A stretch of 34,104 bases of DNA from an uncultured Eubacterium sp. GTDB taxonomy: Bacteria; Bacillota_A; Clostridia; Lachnospirales; Lachnospiraceae. The translations under genes and the position numbers were made by a program. Below, piece by piece: positions 7,657-16,853 of the stretch. The DNA is taken from NCBI GenBank assembly GCA_948468465.1, contig CAOKJJ010000038.1:1-34104 (forward strand), in the 5' to 3' direction. Every line of letters begins with the position of its first letter. Within the stretch, counting starts at the first letter, position 1. The notes under the pieces are model-generated. The model ran no database searches. It saw only the letters and a program-made list of their open reading frames with translations, and was not told the origin of the DNA.

Positions 7657-8580
7657 ATGAAATTATTTTTTATGACAGGCATTCTGCTGCTGATTTTGAC
7701 GGGCATCTTAGCTGCCCGTCTTGGCTGTTATAAAAAGCAGATGAAACACCTGCTGCAGCAATTGGACTTTGCCCTGCAGGACGATACAAATATTTTATTT
7801 ACTTCCGCTGTGTCGATCGGACAAACAGAAGACGTGATCCATGCGCTGAATCGTCTGACAGAAAAAAACAGGAAGCTGAAAGAACAGCTGATCCGGGAAA
7901 ACCACAGCTACCGGGAAAGCATTACAAGCATTTCTCACGATATCCGCACGCCCCTTACTTCTGCAAAAGGCTATCTGCAAATGCTTTGCTGCGAACAGAT
8001 ACCTGCGCAGAAACAATATGATTATGCAAAGATCATTCAGCAAAGGCTGGATGCCCTGACCGATATGCTGGACCAGCTTTTTTTCTATACGCGCATGGAA
8101 GCCGGAGAACTTTCGCTTGCCATTGAAACAATCAACGCAGGAAATTTATTCGCGGATACGATTTCATTATTTTACACGGACTTTCGAAACAAAAACTGCG
8201 AGCCTGACGTTGATATCACGGCAGCTCCCTGCCTGATACAGGCTGACCGGCAGGCTTTTATCCGGATTGTAGAAAACCTCATGAAAAACGCACTGGTGCA
8301 TGGAACCGGGGATTATAAGCTCTCCTTCCTGCAAGAGGATTCTGATGCCGTCATCCGGGTTGCAAACCGTACAGACAGCATAGAACCCGCTGATATTGAC
8401 TATATATTTGATCGTTTTTATACGACGGATATTTCCAGAACCCGCAAAACAACCGGACTTGGACTTGCCATCGTAAAAGAGCTGACGCAGCAGATGGGCG
8501 GAACGGCTGCGGCAGCTCTTGACGGCTCCGTATTTTCTATTGAAGTACGATTTCCCTGCGGCACTGGCCAGACGATCTGA
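7657..8580 (+). CDS. Sensor histidine kinase of the Bcr-type module
   Basis: This 307-aa kinase should phosphorylate the response regulator at 5081. It has one N-terminal membrane helix (residues ~3-21) and no extracellular sensor domain. Such kinases usually sense through their transporter, which fits the ABC genes just upstream. The phospho-acceptor is His94 in SISHDIRTPLTSAKGY; the N-box is RIVENLMKNALVHG (~203-216) and the G2 box TGLGLAI (~266). A regular DxGxG G1 box is not visible; VANRTDSIEPADIDYIFDRF occupies that place, a divergence common in this group. CAGGAGC supports the ATG at 7657. The gene ends 13 bp before a convergent gene. Confidence 0.9.
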   Translation: MKLFFMTGILLLILTGILAARLGCYKKQMKHLLQQLDFALQDDTNILFTSAVSIGQTEDVIHALNRLTEKNRKLKEQLIRENHSYRESITSISHDIRTPLTSAKGYLQMLCCEQIPAQKQYDYAKIIQQRLDALTDMLDQLFFYTRMEAGELSLAIETINAGNLFADTISLFYTDFRNKNCEPDVDITAAPCLIQADRQAFIRIVENLMKNALVHGTGDYKLSFLQEDSDAVIRVANRTDSIEPADIDYIFDRFYTTDISRTRKTTGLGLAIVKELTQQMGGTAAAALDGSVFSIEVRFPCGTGQTI

Positions 8581-8592
8581 CCTGCCGTCTGG
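8568..8592. terminator. Possible weak hairpin between convergent operons
   Basis: CCAGACG (8568-8574) pairs with CGTCTGG (8586-8592) around an 11-nt loop spanning the kinase stop codon. There is no T-run on either side, so intrinsic termination would be weak. Confidence 0.3.
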
Positions 8593-9384
8593 TTACTCCA
8601 GATTCAAATGTTTTTCCACAATCACTTTGCAGATCATATAATAAATGACTGTCCAAAGCAAAGCAATCACGCATGCTCCGACCATGACAAATGTCATATT
8701 CTGCATAGCCGGCAGCGCTTCATACAGCAAAAAGCCAAGAAATACTGCCACCATCGAAAGAATCTGACTGATATAATATAATCCGATACCTGCCGCAATC
8801 CCGCATGCCCCTTTCGAACGATGAAACAGCTGCCCGATCGAACTGCCCGCAAAAAACAGCAGCAGAGCATTCAGGCTCCCAAATACCATGCATGTAAATA
8901 TAATGGCACAATATGCAAAGCCAGATACATGCATCGCTTGTGATGAATCTGCTATGACTTTTCCAATTAAATCCATCAGCTCTGCGATCCGCATCCCCTC
9001 AACCGTCATTCCAATGACACAGAAAGACAGGATGCACAAAATAGCAGTGATAAACAAAAATCCAAACGATACAGCTATTTTAGCATTTAAAATATGCGAC
9101 GTTTTCACCGGCAGCGTATGCGTCAAATATCCCTGCTCTGAATACATAGATTTATAAAAATGAAAACACAAATAAATAAAGATTGCAACAGCTACTACAA
9201 TGACCGTCATCGCATAAAGCATGCATCCAATTACAAACACATTTTTAAATACATTCTGCCCTGCAATCTTCCCGATATAAAATAATCCAATCAGCAGCAA
9301 TGTCGCTGCAGTCAAAACCCCATACATACCGGCAACCGTTTTTCCCTGTACCTTTATTTCCTGTCTGAATAATTTTTTCAGCAT
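8593..9384 (-). CDS. ABC transporter permease of the YtrA-type operon
   Basis: This 263-aa membrane protein has about six helices (~residues 18-40, 50-75, 100-125, 155-185, 195-220, 230-255). It starts inside the end of the ATPase gene (7-nt overlap at 9378-9384), showing translational coupling and a shared transporter. It carries the YSEQGYLTHTLPVKTSHILNAKI loop (residues ~80-103), which I recognise as a common feature of clostridial permeases in GntR/YtrA operons, where the cytoplasmic loop follows the second helix. No extracellular sensory domain is present. The substrate is unknown; related operons respond to wall-active antibiotics in Bacillus. Confidence 0.82.
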   Translation of the reverse strand: MLKKLFRQEIKVQGKTVAGMYGVLTAATLLLIGLFYIGKIAGQNVFKNVFVIGCMLYAMTVIVVAVAIFIYLCFHFYKSMYSEQGYLTHTLPVKTSHILNAKIAVSFGFLFITAILCILSFCVIGMTVEGMRIAELMDLIGKVIADSSQAMHVSGFAYCAIIFTCMVFGSLNALLLFFAGSSIGQLFHRSKGACGIAAGIGLYYISQILSMVAVFLGFLLYEALPAMQNMTFVMVGACVIALLWTVIYYMICKVIVEKHLNLE

Positions 9385-10076
9385 CTGAACACCTCCCTGA
9401 AATACGCATCCACCGACTTTCCTTCTTTTCCACGAATCTCATCTACAGATGTATGCTGCACAATCTGTCCGTCCCTTAAAAAGATAACCTCATCCAATAC
9501 ATTTTCAATATCCGCAATCAAATGTGTTGCAATAAGCACCGAAGCATCCGGTTCATAATTCGATATAATCGTATTTAAAATATAATCTCTGGCTGCCGGA
9601 TCCACGCCGGCAATCGGCTCATCCAGTATATATAGCTTAGCCTTGCGGCTCATAACCAGCACAAGCTGCACCTTTTCTTTCGTACCCTTTGATAACGTTT
9701 TCAGCTGATCCTGCGGACTGATGTTAAGCTTCTGCAGCATTTGATAGGCACGGATTTCTTCAAAATCCTCATAAAAATCTCTGAAAAAATCAATAATATC
9801 TTTTACCTTTTGATTCATATTTAAATAAGTCTGATCCGGCAGATAAGAAATATGCTTTTTGCTCTCCGCACCGATCTTCTCTCCGCAAAACAGCAGCTCC
9901 CCTTCCGACGGCGTAAGCAAACCATTGATCATCTTGATAAATGTCGTCTTGCCGCTGCCGTTCGGTCCCAAAAGTCCGATAATATGACCGCTTTCCAGCT
10001 TTAAATCCAACTGCTTTAACACTTCTTTCGTTTTATATCTTTTTGTCAGTTTTCTGCACTCCAATAAAGCACTCAT
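9378..10076 (-). CDS. ABC transporter ATP-binding protein of the YtrA-type operon
   Basis: This 232-aa ATPase has Walker A GPNGSGKTT (~residue 38), signature LSKGTKEKVQL (~132), Walker B LYILDEPIAGVDP (~150) and the switch His in IATHLIADIE. The LSKG signature instead of LSGG is characteristic of the small YtrB/YxlF-like ATPases. Its ATG overlaps the stop of the GntR regulator (ATGA at 10073-10076), and its own stop overlaps the permease start. The three genes are therefore one translationally coupled operon under the promoter at 10485-10513. Confidence 0.9.
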   Translation of the reverse strand: MSALLECRKLTKRYKTKEVLKQLDLKLESGHIIGLLGPNGSGKTTFIKMINGLLTPSEGELLFCGEKIGAESKKHISYLPDQTYLNMNQKVKDIIDFFRDFYEDFEEIRAYQMLQKLNISPQDQLKTLSKGTKEKVQLVLVMSRKAKLYILDEPIAGVDPAARDYILNTIISNYEPDASVLIATHLIADIENVLDEVIFLRDGQIVQHTSVDEIRGKEGKSVDAYFREVFRC

Positions 10077-10444
10077 AACTTCTCCCCTTCCATCAACTGC
10101 TGCATCAGCAGCAAAATCTGCTCCTTTCCATAGCCAAGCTGCTGCATGCTTTCCAAAAACACCTTAATCTTTTCTTTTGCAATGTCTGTTTTTAATCTTT
10201 CTATCATTTCCTGATCCTCCGTAATAAACCTTCCGCTCGTGCGCCTGGAATATACAAGTCCCGCACGCTCCAGCTCTGCAAACGCCCGCTGCATCGTATT
10301 CGGATTGACGGCAGCTTCCGCGGCCAGTTCCCGCACAGACGGCAGTTTTTCACCAGGCTGATATTTGCCGCTAATGATATTCATGCGAATGCGTTCCAAT
10401 ATCTGAATAAAGATCGGACGATCAGAATCCAAAGTCCATGGCAT
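10073..10444 (-). CDS. GntR-family (YtrA subfamily) transcriptional repressor
   Basis: This 123-aa protein has an N-terminal GntR winged helix: PIFIQILERIRMNIISGKY, then PGEKLPSVRELAAEAAVNPN and TMQRAFAELERAGLVYSRR. The short C-terminus of about 45 residues (IAKEKIKVFLESMQQLGYG...) is the dimerisation helix pair of the YtrA type rather than a ligand-binding FadR/HutC domain. In this subfamily the regulator usually represses its own operon and releases on wall-antibiotic stress. A matching palindrome overlaps its -10 box at 10473-10492. GAGGTG lies before the ATG at 10444. Confidence 0.92.
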   Translation of the reverse strand: MPWTLDSDRPIFIQILERIRMNIISGKYQPGEKLPSVRELAAEAAVNPNTMQRAFAELERAGLVYSRRTSGRFITEDQEMIERLKTDIAKEKIKVFLESMQQLGYGKEQILLLMQQLMEGEKL

Positions 10445-10472
10445 ATGTTCACCTCATTTCTTTTTGTATCTC

Positions 10473-10513
10473 TGTATTAATCAAATAATACACTAATACA
10501 ATGAGATTGTCAA
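10473..10513 (-). promoter_or_regulatory. Promoter and palindromic operator of the YtrA-type operon
   Basis: On the minus strand TTGACA (10508-10513) and TATTAT (10485-10490) are 17 bp apart. A perfect palindrome TGTATTA (10473-10479), six-base spacer, TAATACA (10486-10492) overlaps the -10, and a further TAATACA half site lies at 10494-10500. This is the expected place for autorepression by the GntR regulator. Confidence 0.75.
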
Positions 10514-10717
10514 GATGCAAATTAAGAAAATTTCATGGCAGGCAACCGGTAACAGTTCCTTTGCAGATAATCTTTAGAGAAGATGATTGCATGAGTAATA
10601 AAAATGACGCATAATTGTTTTAGATGAGCACACATCAGTTGCGTTTTCGCACGCAGTTTAATTTCATAAAATGATTTTAACAATTTTAATCACACAACGA
10701 AAAGAAAGGAGAAAGCA

Positions 10718-10846
10718 ATGGACAAAAAAGAAATTAAAGAACTTATTGAATGGTGTGATGAAAAAGGCCACACCGAGCATGAAATCCTGGAATTGATAAG
10801 ACGAATCGTCGATGCAAAACCAAGAGAAGAGGAAAAAGAAGATTAA
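10718..10846 (+). CDS. Small acidic/charged protein of 42 aa
   Basis: ATG at 10718 follows AAAGGAGA at a good distance. The frame encodes MDKKEIKELIEWCDEKGHTE, then HEILELIRRIVDAKPREEEKED. It looks like a short helix-turn-helix-like or amphipathic helical protein with one Cys and a strongly charged tail. I do not recognise a family. The ribosome binding site, codon choice and end just before a transcriptional palindrome argue for a real gene. The 204 bp between the GntR promoter and this gene hold no other visible gene; a GCGT TTTC GCACGC-type stem is near 10642. Confidence 0.6.
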   Translation: MDKKEIKELIEWCDEKGHTEHEILELIRRIVDAKPREEEKED

Positions 10847-10851
10847 GAAAA

Positions 10852-10889
10852 GCGTGCAGAAAAATGTAGTACTACATTTTTCTGCACGC
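10852..10889. terminator. Perfect 38-bp palindrome acting as terminator
   Basis: Two 19-base arms beginning GCGTGCAGAAAAATG match perfectly with no spacer. Minus transcripts from the dipeptidase gene meet TTTTCTT after it, so it can end that gene. For the plus-strand small gene the hairpin lacks a T-tail beyond the stem. Confidence 0.75.
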
Positions 10890-10900
10890 AGTAATGTCTT

Positions 10901-11830
10901 TCAGGTAAGATTTTCCATCAGAAACCTATGTGCATTTTTCCAAAATATCTTTTCTGCAAGCTCATGTCCAAATAGCCGCTGCATCTCCTCTTTCAAATAA
11001 GGCACGGACTGTACCCCCGCGACTCCCTGCACCATCTGCGCTGCACAGCCGTCGAAATCTCCTCCAAAAGCCAGAATATCTTCTCCTCCAAGCTCCAGGA
11101 CGTTGTCCATATGCCTGAAAAGCTGCTCGGTATCCGGTTGTTTCCCAACAAATTCTTTATAAAAATTCATCCCCAGCAATCCATTTCTGCGAATCAATTC
11201 CTGAATATGTTCTTTTTTCAGATTACGCGGATGATTGCAGATCTGACGGACATTCGAATGCGACGCCACTACCGGCCTGTCCGTCAGCTGCAGGACATCT
11301 TCCACGCCCTGGTCTGATAAATGCGAAAGATCCAGTATGATCTTCTGGTTCACAAGCCTTTTTGTAAGTGTACGGCCTTCGTTTGTCAGCCCCTTTGTCT
11401 GGTCTGTAACAGCTCCGCAGCCGTATGTATTTTCATAATTCCATGTCAGCATCGCAAAGCGGAACCCCAGATCCCAGATTTGTTCTGCAAGGCTTCCCAT
11501 TACAGATACATCTTCCACAGACAGAAAAACCGCTGCTTTTCCCTGGGCATGGGCTTTTTGCATATCCTGGGCATCTTTGCACCATTCTGCATATGCAGAC
11601 TGCTCCACCATCAGGCGTATCGCGCGTTCGTATAACTCCCAGAAAACCTCCTCTGTATGCAGCTGTGCCTTTTGTATCTCCTCCTGATCGCGCCAGACCG
11701 CAAAAATCTGTGTATAATGATCCGCAAAACTGCGCACTCTCGCCAAATCCAGGCAGCAGGTATTATGCATGAGATTTTCCGATAACGGAACTTCCGTTAA
11801 TGTGTCTGCATGACAATCATAATAATTCAT
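10901..11830 (-). CDS. Membrane dipeptidase, peptidase family M19
   Basis: This is a zinc-dependent dipeptidase of the renal dipeptidase/M19 family, likely acting on dipeptides including D-amino-acid-containing ones. The ATG at 11830 gives 309 aa; the frame extends nine codons further, but AAAGG sits closest to this ATG. Metal-site features include the N-terminal HxD (YDCHADT, His7/Asp9), the bridging Glu in AVFLSVEDVSVMG, the SHSNVRQICNHPRN block with its histidines and arginine, and the GGDFDG Asp near the C-terminus. No signal peptide is present, so it is cytoplasmic as in other clostridial homologues. It stands alone with its own promoter (11904-11932) and the palindrome at 10852 as terminator. 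Confidence 0.9.
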   Translation of the reverse strand: MNYYDCHADTLTEVPLSENLMHNTCCLDLARVRSFADHYTQIFAVWRDQEEIQKAQLHTEEVFWELYERAIRLMVEQSAYAEWCKDAQDMQKAHAQGKAAVFLSVEDVSVMGSLAEQIWDLGFRFAMLTWNYENTYGCGAVTDQTKGLTNEGRTLTKRLVNQKIILDLSHLSDQGVEDVLQLTDRPVVASHSNVRQICNHPRNLKKEHIQELIRRNGLLGMNFYKEFVGKQPDTEQLFRHMDNVLELGGEDILAFGGDFDGCAAQMVQGVAGVQSVPYLKEEMQRLFGHELAEKIFWKNAHRFLMENLT

Positions 11831-11903
11831 CCTTTTTCCTTTCCTTTCACTTTGCAACGCTGCGTCCTTTACGAATCACAGTATTTAATCATTTTTATAA
11901 TTT

Positions 11904-11932
11904 ATTCTATCAAAACTTCCATATTTTGTCAT
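11904..11932 (-). promoter_or_regulatory. Promoter of the dipeptidase gene
   Basis: Minus-strand ATGACA (11927-11932, one base off consensus) and TAGAAT (11904-11909) with a 17-bp spacer. The leader is about 70 nt and AT-rich. Confidence 0.6.
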
Positions 11933-11969
11933 ACGAATTTTGTCGTCTGCAATCAAATGCTAAAAACAA

Positions 11970-12016
11970 AAAACAGTATATATGATCTTATATTTATGGA
12001 TCATATACACTGTTTT
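11970..12016 (-). terminator. Intrinsic terminator of the chemoreceptor operon
   Basis: AAAACAGTATATATGATC (11970-11987) pairs with GATCATATACACTGTTTT (11999-12016) with a single G-U-type mismatch. Minus transcripts continue into TTTTTTGTTTTT. Confidence 0.8.
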
Positions 12017-12024
12017 CCTGTCAA

Positions 12025-13719
12025 TTATTCCAGTTCAAACTGCCCGACAATTCCCTGCAGCTGTTCCGCAGAATCAAAACACTCCGTTACCATCGCATTT
12101 GAAGCACCGGTTTTGGATACCATATCACTTGTCTTTTCGGCTATCTCCGCGATACCGACAGATGATTCACCTACCGTATCACTAATACCCTGGACTGCCT
12201 GCGCGATAGCTTCAATCGCGCTTGTCAGCTCTGATACCGCGTCACTGACGCTTTCCATATTGTTGCGGAATTCAGATGCATCTTCCTGGTACTGTTCACT
12301 GACCTGCTCAAACTCCTGGTAGTCTTTAATTACCGTAGTCTCCAAAAATCCTGTCGTTTCTTCCAGACAGCCGGACATATTGGATACGGCATTATTTACT
12401 TGTGCAACAATCTCATTAATATTCGCAATCGCCTTCGAGGTTTGATCCGCCAGTCCTCCAATCTCCGTAGCAACGACTGCAAAGCCGCGTCCTGCTTCAC
12501 CGGCTCTTGCAGCTTCGATCGAAGCATTGAGCGCCAGCAAACCTGTCTGAGAAGAAATTTCCATAATCGTCTGCGTCAATTCATTAATCTTATCTACCGC
12601 TTTGGACCCTTTGATCGCCTGATCCGCTTTTTCTTTTACATTCTGGTACATTTGCATTGTTTTGCCGCTCGCTTCTACTGTTTTTGCCCTTAAGCTCCCG
12701 GCCCGTTTCATAACTTCCTCAGAGGTATGTGCTCCTTCCGCAGCCATTGTATTCAGGCTCTCTGTACCATTTTTAATCATGCTTACATTCTCATTAATCG
12801 TTACCGCAGTTGCCGCGGTTTCCTGCATCCCTGCCGCCAGCTGCTGGCTTGTGGCGGAATTGTCTGAACACATATGGTCTACGTTGGACGTAACTCCCTG
12901 CAGCTGTTGTACATTCGAGGTAATCTGTTTTCCAACATCATCAATATCATTTACAATCTTACGCAGCTGCCCTCGCATCAGACGGACTTCCCTGGCCATT
13001 TTTCCTGTTTCATCTTTGCGTTTGCATAGTTTTTCACTGTATGGATTCTTTTTAAAGTTAAATTTGGATGTATCCGCAATGATCACTGTCAGTCGTTCAA
13101 TTGGTATACACAACATCCTGCTGATCAAAAACGCAAAAATCACACATAAAACTGTACTGACTAAGGACACAATGATCATCGAAGAAACCATACGGTCAAC
13201 CGGATCTACAATATCTGTCTCATCAATGGTCGTTACCACAATCATCTTCTGGGAGGTAACTGCATACGCCGCGGTTTTCTTTGCACCTTCCAGCTCATAT
13301 TCAATCACGCCTTTTTTTGGAACGGCATTAGATTTGAGCTTGTCTACGATTTCATTAATGGGCGGATTCGCCACCGTCTGCCCGATGCTGTCTGTCATAG
13401 GATGATAAAGGATTCTCCCGTTTTCGTCCATCAAATATGTATACGAAGATTCAATCCCTTCCATTTTTACATTACCGACAATTCCCGAACGTGTGTCCTC
13501 TGTCATCTGGCGTTCTGGTATTCCGCTTAATGTCTGTGCACAATTCTCAGCAACACTCAGTAAATATTCATGATTCAAGCCTCTGACGGCATCTTCCGCT
13601 TTATTCCCTGCATTCGTTACATTTGCCGTAACGCTGATCATTGAAGACAAAACGACTACCAGCGTTATTTTTAAAGATATCGAATGAAAAAATGATACCT
13701 TGTTTTTCGTCTCCACCAT
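12025..13719 (-). CDS. Methyl-accepting chemotaxis protein (Cache-type sensor)
   Basis: This 564-aa receptor has a first membrane helix at ~15-35 and an extracellular region to ~185. That region contains a PAS-like Cache fold ([57 protein letters not shown]). A second helix follows at ~188-212, then a HAMP-like segment and a long coiled-coil signalling domain. The hairpin tip [20 protein letters not shown] at ~400-420, followed by [20 protein letters not shown], contacts CheA/CheW. The extracellular fold usually binds small organic ligands. The gene lies 47 bp after a second receptor, with AGGAGAGGAG before its ATG, and ends at the terminator at 11970. The ligand is unknown. Confidence 0.93.
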   Translation of the reverse strand: MVETKNKVSFFHSISLKITLVVVLSSMISVTANVTNAGNKAEDAVRGLNHEYLLSVAENCAQTLSGIPERQMTEDTRSGIVGNVKMEGIESSYTYLMDENGRILYHPMTDSIGQTVANPPINEIVDKLKSNAVPKKGVIEYELEGAKKTAAYAVTSQKMIVVTTIDETDIVDPVDRMVSSMIIVSLVSTVLCVIFAFLISRMLCIPIERLTVIIADTSKFNFKKNPYSEKLCKRKDETGKMAREVRLMRGQLRKIVNDIDDVGKQITSNVQQLQGVTSNVDHMCSDNSATSQQLAAGMQETAATAVTINENVSMIKNGTESLNTMAAEGAHTSEEVMKRAGSLRAKTVEASGKTMQMYQNVKEKADQAIKGSKAVDKINELTQTIMEISSQTGLLALNASIEAARAGEAGRGFAVVATEIGGLADQTSKAIANINEIVAQVNNAVSNMSGCLEETTGFLETTVIKDYQEFEQVSEQYQEDASEFRNNMESVSDAVSELTSAIEAIAQAVQGISDTVGESSVGIAEIAEKTSDMVSKTGASNAMVTECFDSAEQLQGIVGQFELE

Positions 13720-13766
13720 GTTTTCAGACTCCTCTCCTGCTTAGAATGGTGTTTGCTCTAGAACGG

Positions 13767-15461
13767 TTAAAACTTAAATTTGCCCATTAACTCTACCATC
13801 GCTTCCACCTGGGCCTTCTGTTCCTCGCTGACAGCCGCCGTTTCCTGTGAAGTTGCTGAGTTATTGTCCACGACTGCGGATACCTGCTGCAGGTTCGTCC
13901 TCACAGTCTGCATATTTTCCACATCATGCTGCAGCATGATAGCAATCTGACTCATAGTTTCCGTAGCTGCACTCGCGCCTATCATAACTTCATCCATGTT
14001 CGCCGCTGCCTCATCCGCAATGGTAATTCCACTGTCTACAGCCGCAATCGCTGTTTCAATCAGCTTCGTTGTCTTTCCGGCTGCCTTAGCGGATTCTTCC
14101 GCCAGGCTCTTTACCTGTTCTGCAACGACCGCAAAGCCTTTTCCCGCCTCTCCGGCTCTTGCCGCTTCAATAGCCGCGTTTAAAGACAACAGATTTGTCT
14201 GAGACGCAATGTCTTCAATCGTACCAATGATTGTCCCGATCTGTTCCGAACATCTGCTGATCTCTCCGATCGCCGTTTTTAACTCCTGCATTTTCGCATT
14301 GCCCTGAGATAACGTAATTCCAGCTTTTGAGGCAATGTCTACGGATTCCTGTGCTTTTCGTACATTGTTTTCCATGCTGCCTGTCATCTTTTCAAATACA
14401 TGCACAAGCTCTGTTACCTGTCCAGCCTGATCGGTACTTCCTTCCGCCAGATCTTCCGCAGCATAAGCAAGCTGTTCCGAACCGCTGTCAATCTGAACGG
14501 ATACCTCTTTCAATGTAGTCAGCGTTTCACGCATTTTACCGATAATAACCGTCAGGGACTCTTTAATTTTAATAAATTCTCCGACATACTCCTGTTTCAG
14601 CTCGATATCATAATTTCCGTTCCCCATAGATTCCAGCACATCCGAAATTTCCTGAATCATATGTAACAGGTTCTGCTTCATAAATGCGATCGCAGATACC
14701 ATGCTGCCGACTTCACTGTCGTCTTCCTTCAAATCCAACGGTTCTCTGAACTCTCCGTCTGCAAGCGCCGCCATTTGTTCTGATACTTTTTTAATCGGCT
14801 CTAACAGTTCTGTATCAGCAAATTTAATAATCTGGACAATCTCCCATATAATGTAGGCAAAAGACAGAACCAGTAAGCATATCATTATGATCTGCACAAC
14901 CTTCATTATATTCTGCTGTTTTCCCTTTCGCGCGTTAATCGAACGAATTGTCTCATCTGTCTGCGCATTGATCTGGTCAACCGCATCGGCATATTCTTCG
15001 CTGAACACCTGTCTTTGCGCTTCTTCCAAATCCCCTTTGCCGGCGGCTTCAATCGCACGTTCTTCTGATGGAACCAGATTTTCTGACAATCCCGCTATCT
15101 CATCAAGGCTTGCCCATTCCGCTTTTGTAAGTCCGCATTTTTCCAATGCTTTTTTTGCTTTTTCCCGATTCTGATCTTCGTTCAGCTCTTTCATATATGC
15201 ATCCGCATATTTCTGCTCGCCCGTTACCGCATATGAACGCACTTCATATGTCAATGTTTTGGAACCGACCCGATATTGGTCAAGTGCAAGCGCCACGTTC
15301 AGCTGGACGGTCTGCATATTAGACAAAACTATATTAAATGCTGCAAATCCAAGCATATACACAACACTTACAGCCGCAATGACAAATGCCTGTTTGACCA
15401 GACGGCGAAGCTGTGCTTCCTGACTATTTTTTCCGATCCCTGCGTGTTTTCCCTTTCCCAT
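13767..15461 (-). CDS. Methyl-accepting chemotaxis protein (four-helix-bundle-like sensor)
   Basis: This 564-aa receptor has a Lys-rich cytoplasmic start, a membrane helix at ~24-48, and an all-helical extracellular region (~50-185; [40 protein letters not shown]) resembling four-helix-bundle chemoreceptor sensors. A second membrane helix at ~188-210 leads to HAMP ([20 protein letters not shown]) and a signalling hairpin with tip [20 protein letters not shown]. It is the first gene of a two-receptor operon with an excellent promoter at 15507-15535. Its sensor is unrelated to that of the downstream receptor although the two proteins have the same length. Soluble partners (CheA, CheW) are not in the window. 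Confidence 0.93.
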   Translation of the reverse strand: MGKGKHAGIGKNSQEAQLRRLVKQAFVIAAVSVVYMLGFAAFNIVLSNMQTVQLNVALALDQYRVGSKTLTYEVRSYAVTGEQKYADAYMKELNEDQNREKAKKALEKCGLTKAEWASLDEIAGLSENLVPSEERAIEAAGKGDLEEAQRQVFSEEYADAVDQINAQTDETIRSINARKGKQQNIMKVVQIIMICLLVLSFAYIIWEIVQIIKFADTELLEPIKKVSEQMAALADGEFREPLDLKEDDSEVGSMVSAIAFMKQNLLHMIQEISDVLESMGNGNYDIELKQEYVGEFIKIKESLTVIIGKMRETLTTLKEVSVQIDSGSEQLAYAAEDLAEGSTDQAGQVTELVHVFEKMTGSMENNVRKAQESVDIASKAGITLSQGNAKMQELKTAIGEISRCSEQIGTIIGTIEDIASQTNLLSLNAAIEAARAGEAGKGFAVVAEQVKSLAEESAKAAGKTTKLIETAIAAVDSGITIADEAAANMDEVMIGASAATETMSQIAIMLQHDVENMQTVRTNLQQVSAVVDNNSATSQETAAVSEEQKAQVEAMVELMGKFKF

Positions 15462-15506
15462 ACGATTTCTCCTTTAATGTAGATTCTGATTAAATATACT
15501 AAATCT

Positions 15507-15535
15507 ATTATACTCATACTGAAAGAGTGGGTCAA
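15507..15535 (-). promoter_or_regulatory. Sigma-A promoter of the two-receptor operon
   Basis: Minus-strand TTGACC (15530-15535), 17-bp spacer, TATAAT (15507-15512). It is housekeeping-like rather than the flagellar TAAA/GCCGATAT type. No terminator is visible between the upstream kinase stop at 15564 and this promoter, so read-through is possible. Confidence 0.8.
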
Positions 15536-15563
15536 GGCTGGTATGAAATTTTTATGATTAGTT

Positions 15564-16820
15564 TTATTTACGAAATACCGCCGTCACACACATATCTGTA
15601 TCCTGCACCTGCGCAAAGATGTCCCCATCCATACGCTGCATCAGGCCGCGGCAAATATATAGCCCCAGACCGCTGCCAGCAGTGCTCTTCGCATTTGAGC
15701 CACGCCAAAAGCTGTCAAAAATATGCGTCATCTCATGTTCCGGCAGTGTATTGCCGCTGTTTTGCACCGTTATCAGCACACAGTCCTCTTCTTCGCCAAA
15801 CCGCAGTACAATGCGCCTGCCATCTCCATACTTTACCGCATTTTCCATCATATTCTGCAGCACCTCCACACTCCGGTCAAAATCACCTTTTAACATACAA
15901 TCCATATACGCCTCAATGGAAAAATCCGTATGCAGCAGTTTTAATTTGTCATCATAATAGGCCGCTATCCTTTTGACAAGCTGCGATAAATAAAAACCCT
16001 CCTTTCCTATTTCGATATTTAAAAAATCTTCTCCAGACGCTTTGATCATCTGCGTCACAAAGCCGCCGATTTCATCTGCTTTTGCTTCCATACTTTCCGC
16101 GATCTTCTCAAGCTGCCCCTCATTTTCATACAAATGCCTGGAAATTACTTTCGCATATAACTTTATGGCTGATAACGGTGTTTTGATATCATGCGACACG
16201 GATAATACAAGCGTTTTCTGTGCACGCTGCAAATCAAGCTCCCGCCTTTTCTGCTGTTCCATATTTTCCCGCAGCAAATCTATCCCCCATACAAACCTGC
16301 CGAAAAAATGATTCTTATTTTCCGGAAGAGGGATCGCAAGCCTGCCTTTGGACAGCTCATACGGAATCTCCTTCATGGCTTCAAAAGGTTTTAATATCTT
16401 CTGCCTGATATACAGCAGCACACAAATAAGCAGCAAACTCATACAAGCCAACGACAAATTTACGATCCCTGCCATCCCCTTTTGCTCAGAGTCCGAGTGA
16501 ATCGTATAATCAAACCGGTAAAGCGTTCCATTGACCAGCCGAAAACAGCTGTCTTGATCTGCCTTTTCAAAAAACTGTTCCAAATCACCAGAATGTATGG
16601 CATCCGTATGGCGCTGTACACGATAGATATATTCATAGGCAGATAAATCCACACCCTCATAACCGTTTTTCTCGATTTCTTTTGCAAGCCTTGCAGCGTC
16701 CACCCGATGCATGCGCTCCTGAGAGTTCTGTCCTGTCGCATAAATACGAATGTTTGTTCCTATAAAAATGACTGCAGCCATCACTAAGACAACTGCAGCA
16801 AATCTGTTATAACTTTTCAT
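15564..16820 (-). CDS. Sensor histidine kinase of the FtsX-type ABC module
   Basis: This kinase is 418 aa from the ATG at 16820 (GGGAG upstream); a TTG eight codons earlier is less well placed. There are two membrane helices (~6-22 and ~117-139) around a ~95-residue extracellular domain of unknown fold (NGYEGVDLSAYEYIYRVQRH, RLVNGTLYRFDYTI). A cytoplasmic linker (HAMP not clear) leads to the phospho-acceptor His210 in VSHDIKTPLSAIKLY. The N-box is NMMENAVKYGDG, G1 VQNSGNT and G2 GSGLGLYICRGL. It is the last gene of the operon permease, ATPase, response regulator, kinase, and should phosphorylate the regulator at 16854. Unlike the kinase at 7657 it has a real extracellular sensor. Confidence 0.92.
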   Translation of the reverse strand: MKSYNRFAAVVLVMAAVIFIGTNIRIYATGQNSQERMHRVDAARLAKEIEKNGYEGVDLSAYEYIYRVQRHTDAIHSGDLEQFFEKADQDSCFRLVNGTLYRFDYTIHSDSEQKGMAGIVNLSLACMSLLLICVLLYIRQKILKPFEAMKEIPYELSKGRLAIPLPENKNHFFGRFVWGIDLLRENMEQQKRRELDLQRAQKTLVLSVSHDIKTPLSAIKLYAKVISRHLYENEGQLEKIAESMEAKADEIGGFVTQMIKASGEDFLNIEIGKEGFYLSQLVKRIAAYYDDKLKLLHTDFSIEAYMDCMLKGDFDRSVEVLQNMMENAVKYGDGRRIVLRFGEEEDCVLITVQNSGNTLPEHEMTHIFDSFWRGSNAKSTAGSGLGLYICRGLMQRMDGDIFAQVQDTDMCVTAVFRK

Positions 16821-16853
16821 ATGTTGACCGCTCCCTGAAATCAACGATTCTGT

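Noticed and set aside
12025..15461. The two 564-aa receptors as a recent tandem duplication
   Set aside because: Their extracellular sensors are unrelated and only the general signalling domain is similar; equal length is coincidence.
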